NCBI GenBank assembly: GCA_036924085.1
Contig: JAVGWX010000003.1
Coordinates: forward strand, 117,053,264 to 117,117,263
DNA length: 64,000 nucleotides
Direction: 5' to 3'
Source of the DNA: Ariolimax columbianus
Lineage: Eukaryota; Mollusca; Gastropoda; Stylommatophora; Arionidae
Part shown: positions 55,745-64,000 of the stretch, one piece after another
How the letters are laid out: each line of letters starts with the position of its first letter
How positions within the stretch are numbered: position 1 is the stretch's first letter
The notes under the pieces: generated by a model
Databases searched by the model: none
Seen by the model: the letters and a program-made list of their open reading frames with translations, nothing else
What the model was told of the DNA's origin: nothing
Position numbers and translations under genes: made by a program

Positions 55745-57900
55745 TAGAAGGTTATCTTGCTGTCTCTGGCTTCATGCTGCTCTCAATATTGAGGAGACGG
55801 TCTAGGCAGACATAATAGACAATGTCATTTAGTAGTGCTTCGCTTAGAAGCATAAGTCTGGGATCTGCAAAACGATTACGCATGACTTTGGCTTTGTCTA
55901 AGTGTATCGTGACGCCTGCGTTTCCGCCCTCTACATCCAGCGCTGCCACCATCTTTGTTGCATCAGAGGACGTCTCCGATATGAGCACGATATTGTCGAC
56001 AAATCTGAGGTGGTTAAATCGCCGTCCGCCCATTGCTATACCAGTTTCTTTCCTGTCGCAGAGTCTAATCACCGACTTAAAGCATAAGAAGGAAAGATTT
56101 GGCGAGATAGGGTCGCCCTGTCTTACCCCTTTCTCGATGACGATTGTGACAGGTTGTGTGAACGGACGTATGACTGTAGTGCACCCACTGTAATACTATT
56201 GAAGCATTGCAACATAGCCTCATTATAAATTCCTTGCATTATATTAAATACGGGTTCGATCGAGTCAAACGCTTTTTGTAGACAAAGTAAATGTCATCGC
56301 CTGCGGTATGATGCATTCTCGCGCTACTTCAATCATACGGTGACTCGTCCATTGTTCTTATTCTGCGTCTGAACCCAAACTGCTCGACTGGAGGGATACG
56401 AATCCTCGCTATCAGGGCTCTTGTGGGCACTTTGTATAACACTGGGAGAATGGTAATCAGGCGGTAGTTAACCAGCTCCTCTGTGTCCCTTTTTTCTAGA
56501 GCAGGAATGTTTCGATTCGTACCAGGTGGGTGAGATTTCCTTTTATTCTAGAAATTGAATAGCGTATGTGGGCTATAGCTGCAAAAAGTGGGTGGTCGCA
56601 TGCTGCGATCATCTCGTCAGTGATTCGATCCTTGCCAGGGGACTTTCCAGAAGCCATGCCTTCTACCGCTCTTCTGATCTCTGAGTTCAAGAAAGGTGGG
56701 AGTGGGAATTTGATTGTAAGCAATCGAGTTGTGAGGGAGTATGCTAAGAGGTATGTCTAGAATTCGCTGAGGACTCTTTATATCTTGAGGTGTGATATAA
56801 AACGTGCTCCGTCGGCGGCCTATAGACAGGGAATTATATGTCTGTCTTCGGTATTATCTAGTTTAGCTCGCTTGATACGTATATGTGACTCTGCGGCTGC
56901 AATCAATGGGTCTCTTCAAATGTTAACATGGTCCTCTGCGATCCTTTGCTAGCACAATTTGTTAATTCCAGTGAAACTCTTGTTGCATGCCAGCGAACTA
57001 CCAGCTGGAATTGAACGGAGGTCTCAGGTGGTGGGCGAAATGCGGCTTGCGTGGTTTGTGCGCAGGTGTTTGGCTGGACTTGGCTATATTTAAGATGCTT
57101 TTAGTGATGGTGTTGTAGTCATCGTCAGGGTTAATTAGCTTGTATAATTCTTGTTTTCCGATTCCGTTCCGACGGATGCTAGATCTAGTATGCATGTGGC
57201 CGGTGCTCTGCGTCGAAGTTGTTTTTTTTCGAGAAGCCTGTATGACGAAACAGAGGCGTGATCTCACTAATTGGTGATCGCTCCAGTGGAGAAAGGTGAG
57301 ACTACTCCAACGTCAGTGAAAATTTGGTGGTTAGACGGTACATGGTCGAGTTCATGGCGATGTTAATCGTTTGGGCTGACATGTGTTCGATGTCTCAGGA
57401 GTGGTTTCTCAAAGTATCTATTGGTAGAATCGATGTGTCTCACAGAAGGTTGCCAGTTTCTCTCCCGTCTCATTCAGTCTCTTTAAGGAATGTGGTCGAA
57501 TATATTTTTCTCCGCCCTTCCTAGGTCCGGCGCGCATTGAAATCGGTGAGAACAATTTTGAAATTGGTGTTGCACTCTTGGAGTTGTTCATAAAACTGAC
57601 TGTGTTCTTCGTCTGTTCCTACGGTTGGGGCGCTCACTTGTATGACGGTGACGTTGTATTTCGCTATGACAGACAACACCAACACTGAAAGACAAAGGTT
57701 GATAAAGCGAACGTCTTGCCCGCAACGATGAAACCGACCCCTACTGGCGCACTATCTGCTTTAAATGAGCCAAGATATAATTATATCGCGTCATGCCATT
57801 GAGCTGTCATCATTTAGCTGTAATCATTGAGCTGTCATTTAAAACGTTCACTTTGTTTCACATAGGCGTATCACGTCATATTTCAGCTTTGTGGCCTCGA
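55745..57900 (-). pseudogene. RTE-like LINE relic
   Basis: On the minus strand, from right to left: an endonuclease stretch with KYIRPHSLKRLNETGEKLA (about 57510-57450), a SDHQLVRSRLCFV block (about 57275-57240), RT start FLNSEIRRAVEGMASGKSPG (about 56690-56630), and near the end GGRRFNHLRFVDNIVLIS (about 56030-55975), then DKAKVM. The last corresponds to the RTE signature HLRFADDIVLI; both catalytic Asp codons are altered or shifted (FVDN). Stops and frameshifts are common. Domain order and wording fit RTE rather than the I-group elements here. Confidence 0.8.
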
Positions 57901-57929
57901 TGGGGAGGTACCTTATTTGTGTAGGCGAC

Positions 57930-59520
57930 AGTATTTAATACAAAGAGGAAGGTTTACTGATTGAGCGACAGTTTTACGTACATAGAGGACGGTTAACTGA
58001 TAGAGTGACAATTCGAGACACAAAGAGAAAGGTTTACTGATTGAGCGACAGTTTTGAGTACAAAGAGAAAGGTTTACTGATGGGGCGACAGTTTTGAGTA
58101 CAAAGAGAAAGGTTTACTGATGGGGCGACAGTTTTAGGTACAAAGAGAAAGGTTTACTGATGGGGCGACAGTTTTAGGTACAAAGAGAAAGGTTTACTGA
58201 TGGGGCGACAGTTTTAGGTACAAAGAGAAAGGTTTACTGATGGGGCGACAGTTTTAGGTACAAAGAGAAAGGTTTACTGATGGGGCGACAGTTTTAGGTA
58301 CTTCTTCTTCTTCTTCTGCGTACACAGTCAGACAGTAACCATTATTTTTTCGAAAAAAGCGGCGGTCATCCTGAGACTCTCGCCACTACCATAGAGCTTG
58401 TCTTGCAGTTCCACTGGCAATGGCCACATCTGCTCTCTCTTATCCCCGTATGTCGGGCAGTTCTGCAGCAGATGTTCAGTGGTCATTTTACCAGTACCGC
58501 ACGGGCATTCGTCGGTACACCCTATCTTCAATTTGTTGAATAGGTGGTACCTCAGTCTGTTGTGGCCAGTGCGAAGTCTGAAGACAACGACCTGCTCTCT
58601 TCGGTTCAACTGGTAATAGGCATCGTTTTTGGTGTAACCAGTATGTTCGGTTTCCCATTTGGTCATGTACCTGGCTTTGATAAGCCGTTTTGACTCTTCG
58701 TACGTCATACTGGTATATGTTTGTGGTAGCCTTGCGCCTTCTTTTGCCAGTCTGTCTGCCTCCTCGTTGCCTTGGATGTTGCAGTGTGACGGAACCCACT
58801 GTACCACTACCCTTTTTGGTGCGGACAGCTGGCACAGTTTGCAGAGTGCTGCTCTTAAGTCATTAAGCTCAGTGTTTTTCTGGCTTTTTAGCGCTGTGAC
58901 TACGGCGAGAGCATCTGTCAGCAAGACTATATGGCTCTCATTTTCACTGTGTGTTGCCATTTCTTCCACTGCCGCCCTCAGTGCCTCTGCCTCCGCTCTC
59001 AAATTGCTTGTGTACTTACCAGTAGCGAATGACAGTGTTATTTTTCTGCCATTTGGTAGGTTCAGGAATGCTCCTGCCCCTCCGTTCTGTGTAGTGTTTG
59101 TTACAGAACCGTCGGTGTATGCATGGGACTTTTAGGTACAAAGAGAAAGGTTTACTGATGGAGCGACAGTTTTAGGTACAAAGAGAAAGGTTTACTGATG
59201 GAGCGACAGTTTTAGGTAGAAAGAGAAAGGTTTACTGATGGAGCGACAGTTTTAGGTACAAAGAGAAAGGTTTCCTGATGGAGCGACAGTTTTAGGTACA
59301 AAGAGAAAGATTTACTGATGGAGCGACAGTTTTAGGTACAAAGAGGAAGATTTACTGATGGAGCGACAATTTTAGGTACAAAGAGAATGGTTTACTGATG
59401 GGGCGGTGACGGTTTTAATTACAAAGAGAAAGGTTTACTGATGGAGCGATAGGTTTAGGTACAGAGAGAAAGGTTTACTGATGGGGCGACCATTTTAGGT
59501 ACATAGAGAAAGGTTTACTG
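57930..59520. repeat. 40-bp tandem repeat array, split by a LINE
   Basis: Unit caaagagaaaggtttactga then tggggcgacagttttaggta. The part left of the LINE has mostly tggggcg units and the part right of it mostly tggagcg units, so the insertion lies near a border between two homogenised blocks. Confidence 0.95.
58302..59129 (-). mobile_element. 5'-truncated Ingi-like LINE inside the 40-bp array
   Basis: The minus strand carries one open frame from AYTDGS to the stop at 58328, covering RNase H (RAEAEALRA, LTDAL, GNEEADRLA) and the CPC...EHLLQNC knuckle, then a GAA tail. It is nearly identical to the end of the intact ORF at 26880. The 10-bp ttttaggtac lies at 58292-58301 and 59130-59139 as the target-site duplication, though the word also belongs to each satellite unit. 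The frame is open from the truncation point, so the insertion is young. Confidence 0.95.
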
Positions 59521-59972
59521 ATTTCGTTTTGTTCTCGTATATGGCAGTTCTTGTTGCCTTTGAGTTTTTCTATCAGAGTAGCACTGCCACCAATTTTTAC
59601 ACTTTGAAAACAAAATTTGCCTTTACCAGCGCTGACGCTGATAGCTTACAGTGTTTATAGTTTACTAGAATAATGGATTCCCAAACCTATTGATATCATT
59701 ACGCATAATTCAACAAGACGTTGGGGAAAATAAATGTTGGTCTAAACTCCTATTTATCAGTTGTCTTCCATTACTTTATCTCTATCCGGTACATCGATAG
59801 TGCTGCTTGTTGCACTGCTACAGAGTAATGTTTGATATGTTTCTTTATTGAGGTATTTACATTTCACCGCTTTAGAGAACGGACTTATTTTTCTTTTTGT
59901 GCTCTTTATGTTATAAAGAAAGCGTGGTCTAGAGCTTATGAACTTGGTATGCAATACAGATGTACCAAGATC
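59521..59972. other. Unassigned DNA
   Basis: No recognised gene, repeat or element. Confidence 0.45.
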
Positions 59973-59984
59973 AAATCACGTTGT

Positions 59985-60336
59985 GGGATAAAGATGCTGC
60001 AGTGGTCAGCGACCCATAGCTGACTGCTAGCGTCAGGGCCAGCGAACCATAGCTGCCAAGACCCTTCTACACCTCCACGTGGTACGTGGTGATCCTGAAT
60101 AACAGGCTGCAGCAATGCAGACTGGCTAAGGAGAAGGGATCGAAGAGGAAATGCTAATCCGGTACTCAAAAAATGGTTGCTGAAGTCGGATGTGTTGGAC
60201 CGAAAGGTGCAAATATCGCAGCCAAGCTGTAAACTACGACACAACGCATTCGGTTCTCTGGACTACATTCTGCTACGTAAGCCCTTTCAGGGTTTGGTAG
60301 CGAGAGATTGAGAACGAACAAAGAAGAAGAAGAAGA
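59985..60336 (+). mobile_element. GAA-tailed SINE-like element, full-length reference copy
   Basis: About 350 bp from gctgcagtggtcagcgaccc to a GAA tail, flanked by aaatcacgttgt at 59973-59984 and 60337-60348, a perfect 12-bp target-site duplication. No convincing Pol III A and B boxes are visible, so it could be a SINE with a weak promoter or the 3' end of an unknown LINE. The tail cgaacaaagaagaag resembles the cgaagaagaag end of the Ingi-like LINE. Confidence 0.88.
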
Positions 60337-60348
60337 AAATCACGTTGT

Positions 60349-60976
60349 TTGGTTTCACATCAGTCAAGTCGCGAGTTTTTTTCGTGGAATGACCGCTTCC
60401 CCCAACTGACCCAGCTGTAAATTGGTACCTGGCGAAGTCAGGAACAATTTCGGAGTCATTGTGGGTATAACAGAGTACGTGCTCTGTAGTCAACAATGTC
60501 AGCAATGGGAGGAACTGACCTAATATTAGGTGAAATGAAGTCGGTTTTATGAGTCATTTTCCATTTTCCGTATCTGTTACAAATGTTCCATTTTCTAAAG
60601 TAATTCCTATAGTGGTAATTGCTTCTCTGGTTTCATCATTGTGATATTCTGAAATAATTAATCACTCTTCACTTGTTGCAATAATGTAGACATGCACATA
60701 TTTGTGTCACATTTTTGTGAATATTAGTAAATGTGATAGAAGAGGACAAAGTTGGAAGATGTTGATCAGGTCAATAACAAGGCTCGATAAATGCAGCACC
60801 CGAATGGCAATCAATACCAATTGCAAAAAGGATGTGGACAACTGATTATCGCCAGTCAATATAGCATTCAGAAATAAGCAAGATATTTTGTTATTCTGAC
60901 ATTGTAAATTTTTGTTTTATAAATGTTTGTTTTGTTTCATCAACCCGATATTTCAATGTGCTACTGATATTACTTA
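60349..60976. other. Unassigned AT-rich DNA
   Basis: No coding or element signature that I can support. Confidence 0.45.
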
Positions 60977-60984
60977 CTTTAAAG

Positions 60985-61216
60985 CAGTGATTCCCAACCG
61001 GACAGCTGACGAGCCGCAGAAATCTCCTGCAGATCTGCGGGAGAAAAAGCCGTTGAACCTCTTATATATTTTCTGCTCGAATTCTGCTCGGTGGTCCGGG
61101 AACCATTTTTCCTATTTTCGCTATTCCAGAAACTAGTTTTCCTATTTTCGCTGGTTCGGGGGTTAATTTTTGCTACTTGCACCGGTCCGCGAGTGTAAAA
61201 AGGTTGGGGAACACTG
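60985..61216. mobile_element. hAT-type MITE
   Basis: A 232-bp element with terminal inverted repeats cagtgattcccaacc and (reverse complement of the right end) cagtgttccccaacc, two mismatches in 15. It is flanked by ctttaaag (60977-60984) and ctctaaag (61217-61224), an 8-bp duplication with one mismatch, as hAT elements make. No ORF of note. An internal tcctattttcgct motif is repeated. Confidence 0.88.
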
Positions 61217-61328
61217 CTCTAAAGCACAAGTTATTTACCGGGATATGAAACCCAAATTATTGAGATAAGGAGCTCATCTTTGGAAGTCTGTGCATTTGTG
61301 ACTCTCGCTGTGTTCTTTATATAAATAA

Positions 61329-61690
61329 ATACAAGGCGTGGTCAAATGAAACCGAACCAAACTGCAACAAGTGAACATACGCACGATGCGCATGAGGACG
61401 TCACTTCTGGTGTAAACAGCTCATACCAACGGTTTAGTTTGCAAAATTGCATTATCATCCAAATACTCATAGTTTCCTCAGTAGACCATTGAAAACATGG
61501 CAGGTGTGATACGGAATCCGTCCAGAGTTGATCAGCGAGCGGGAATTACGTTTCTAACAGCTGAAGGATGTCGACCAGTTGAGATTCATCGCAGAATACA
61601 GGGAGTATATGGTGACAAAAGGGTGTCGAAGACAACAGTTAAGAACTGGACAACGATGTTTCAAGAAGGACGTCCTGATTAATACTGTGT
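61329..61690 (+). pseudogene. mariner-like element 5' end and transposase N-terminus
   Basis: An apparent terminal sequence, tacaaggcgtggtcaaatga, precedes a frame at 61497 reading AGITFLTAEGCRPVEIHRRI then QGVYG, VSKTTVKNWTTMFQEGR. This is the first helix-turn-helix of mariner transposases (IxFLxxEGxxPxEIHRRL...YGxxxxSxxTVxxWxxxFxxGR). The frame stops at 61680 and no catalytic domain follows, so it is a fragment. It does not align with the mariner 3' ends at 9590-10125. Confidence 0.83.
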
Positions 61691-61773
61691 AAGCTAACAT
61701 ATCTTCTGTGTGGATCTAGGATGTCACTTACTGAGGATGAAAGACGAAGAGAACTTCTCACAAACGACCAACT

Positions 61774-62130
61774 GGAACAAGAGGCTGAGCAGCACATGAG
61801 CTGCAGTGGTCAGTGACCTATAGCTGACTGCTAACGTCAGGGCCAGCGAACCAGAGCTGGCAAGACGCTTCTACACCTCCACGCGGTGGCGTGGATAACA
61901 GGCTGCAGCAGGGCAGACTGGCTAAGGAGAAGGAATCGAAGCGGGAATGCTAACCCGGTACTCAAAAAATGCTTGCTGAAGTCGGATGTGTTGGACCGAA
62001 AGTAGCAAATATCGCAGTCAAGCTGTAAACTACGACACAACGCATTCCGTTCTCTGGACTACATTCTGCTACTTAAGCCCATACGTGGTTTGGTAGCGGG
62101 GGATTGAGAACGAACGAAGCCAAGTCAAGT
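61774..62130 (+). mobile_element. SINE-like element of the GAA-tailed family, variant tail
   Basis: Near full-length copy with the family body (gctgcagtggtcagtgacc to tttggtagcgggggattgag). It ends gaacgaagccaagtcaagt, not a GAA run. A perfect 12-bp duplication, caaacgaccaac, lies at 61762-61773 and 62131-62142. Confidence 0.87.
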
Positions 62131-62142
62131 CAAACGACCAAC

Positions 62143-63076
62143 GATATGCTCGACTTCTTCCTTAAGTGTCTCTACCTTGAGCCCAGTCCCGTTCCCGCCA
62201 TCCATCGTGTTTTCTCTATCTCACGTCCTGACGTCCTTGTCACAAACAAAATAATGAGAGCGATATTCTGCCACAAACCTCTGCATGATGATCTTTATTT
62301 CAACAACAGATATGATATACTCATTTGTATTATTGTTTTTTGCGTCAAACAGAACATAAGAGACCAGAAACACCACATTAAACATAACTGTAATGACGTT
62401 TTCTTAGAAACAGTTGATAAGTGTGGTTGAATATCTGGTGTTGATTTCGCCCTTTTCAGTTAACAGCACACTCACGTAGCCTACAATTACGATGACGTAG
62501 ATCTGCAACAGAAACGACTTAGAGGACCACTGAGTAGGAAGTCAGGCGAAGCCTTAAAGAAGAACTAGATGATTGTACATTATGTCACAATGTGTACGCT
62601 GTGTCCGAAATTAGAAGTACATAGTATTAAATGAATGCATGCACATGTAATGATGTATGTACAATAGAATACAGACTTCTGATCCATTTCTACTTGGGAT
62701 TACTTTTAGAATCCTTTAAATAAGTCTCAGCCTTTATATATCTGTTAAAGATTAAGGTGACATTTGATTATCTAGCTTTCCCCATTTCCATAAGTCCAGC
62801 AATGATAAACCAAAGATGTATATTTTGCTCATATTTTAATTAATTTCTGGAAGATTATCTTCATATTATTTATAGAGCTAGATATATTTACGTGTTCTTT
62901 TCTGTAATCTCTAATCTTTCATCTACACATGGACCAAATACAGCAATTACTTCGTTGCCATCTACGTATATTATGTATGTAACGTTTACTGTACCTGTAC
63001 TGCAGATACATTTGTTCAACGGCAATGTCTCCTCTGTCAAGAAGCATATGTTAGTTAATACAATATATTTGTGTTT
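62143..63076. other. Unassigned AT-rich DNA
   Basis: One 108-codon frame ends at 62430; its composition is unremarkable and no motif is visible. Confidence 0.45.
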
Positions 63077-63089
63077 GTTTGCAGATATC

Positions 63090-63276
63090 TTCTTTTTCTT
63101 CTTCGTTCGTTCTCAATCTCCCACTACCAAACCCTGAAAGGGTAAGTAGCAGAATGTAGTCCAGAGAACGGAACGCGTTGTGTCGTAGTTTACAGCTTGG
63201 CTGCGATATTTGCACCTTTCGGTCCAACACTCTGACTTCAGCAAACATTTTTTGAGTACCGGGTTAGCATTCCCTC
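63090..63276 (-). mobile_element. GAA-tailed SINE-like element, 5'-truncated copy
   Basis: Minus-strand copy truncated at the gggaatgctaacccggtac word. Flanked by gtttgcagatatc at 63077-63089 and 63277-63289, a perfect 13-bp duplication. Confidence 0.92.
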
Positions 63277-63404
63277 GTTTGCAGATATCGTTTCCAGATG
63301 CCATACGGTTTTACTGGCCTTGCATGTTTAAACACTATAAATAAAGCCATATTCTGGTTACTCAACAAATTAGGCCTATTCACCGTAAAATAATGTTTGC
63401 ATTA

Positions 63405-63600
63405 AAAGGAAAGATTCCGTTTACACTCCACTCTGGCATATTGCGAATATGGTGTTAGGCTCATATTTTTCTTGACCATCGGTACATTGGGGGGAAGGGG
63501 GGGGGGGGGGGGGGGGGAGTGGTAAATATCACGTCGGCCGCCTTTACTTCCCAAATTAGACTGATACCCACTTATTGAGGCTGGATTAACCAATAGTTTA
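63405..63600 (-). mobile_element. SINE, family C (antisense), interrupted by poly-C
   Basis: The reverse complement shares ggttaatccagcctcaa, ggcggccgacgtgat, and aagaaaaatatgagcctaac with the copy at 50990-51150. A pure G run on the plus strand (about 63489-63520) sits in the middle. Confidence 0.68.
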
Positions 63601-64000
63601 GCGATTGATTGTCAGTAGTCTATGTTGTAATATGAAAATCATCGGTTTAAACAGTTCACATATTCATATGTTCATATTCATTCATAATTCATTTCATATG
63701 TTCAACGGAAAATATCTAGCAACAAAAAAATGTGTAATCTTAGGGAAAGTAAAAAAATAATGCAAACATGTTGTTTTCATTCTCTTGTTTTGTTAAACAA
63801 AAAATATTTCTTGCGATACTAAATTCATTTTTGTAGATTCCAATTCATTTTCTAATCCAAAATTGTCCATGTTAATATTGCAGCACAGCAATGCATTTAA
63901 AAAATGCAATTAACAGTTATATGTAAAATGCACAACTAAGTTATACTCAACATAAACAGAATACGACAACTGTTCCCTTCGTAGCATGTCGTACAATATA
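63601..64000. other. AT-rich DNA, nothing recognised
   Basis: Short repeats of catatgttcat near 63658-63700. No gene seen. Confidence 0.5.

Overview
This window is repeat-dominated nuclear DNA from an invertebrate animal. I find no convincing host protein-coding gene. The evidence for an animal is partial metazoan-type 18S rRNA, LINE clades (an RNase H-bearing I-group/Ingi-like family, CR1-like, RTE-like), mariner, hAT and DDE_3 transposase relics, tRNA-derived SINEs, and long minisatellites. A mollusc or other lophotrochozoan is my best guess; species cannot be fixed from sequence alone.

Layout. 0-12 kb: degraded LINE pieces (1-277; 716-2115; 7862-8803), two DDE_3-type transposase relics (2116-2575 minus; 5190-6066 plus), a head-to-head pair of mariner 3' ends (9590-10125) and SINE fragments. 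12-15.5 kb: a tRNA-derived SINE, a 68-bp repeat array and a 39-bp array with a 624-bp higher-order duplication. 16-21 kb: a decayed CR1-like LINE split by a young Ingi-like insertion with a 14-bp target duplication. 23.7-35.3 kb: the core of the window. It holds a hAT relic, an 18S rRNA-LINE chimera, a full-length Ingi-like LINE with an intact 1302-codon ORF (minus strand), 5' monomers that carry an 18S-derived segment and run into 793 bp of 18S rRNA, an abrupt switch of 18S orientation, and a second copy of the chimera. The second copy ends exactly at the LINE insertion point, so the full-length LINE looks flanked by a 2.1-kb target-site duplication. 35-48 kb: more LINE relics, two related 37-bp satellite arrays with a shared 3' flank, and a 925-bp non-autonomous element made only of the LINE 5' UTR plus the LINE tail (RIME/SIDER-like). 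48-64 kb: further LINE relics, 43-, 23- and 40-bp minisatellites (the last split by a truncated LINE), a 1.2-kb GAT/GGT array, an RTE-like relic, a hAT MITE, a mariner N-terminus, and copies of a SINE-like family with a GAA tail.

How the parts relate. One LINE family connects most young insertions. It is intact once (26851-31700). It is 5'-truncated at 58302-59129 and 18642-19889, chimeric with 18S rRNA at 24631-26600 and 33139-34998, and reduced to its 5' UTR at 42259-43183. A separate short family (11493, 44487, 49261, 59985, 61774, 63090) mostly ends in a similar GAA-rich tail and may use the same enzyme. Several insertions have clear target-site duplications of 8-14 bp. I infer an autonomous LINE with non-autonomous partners and repeated template jumps onto 18S rRNA.
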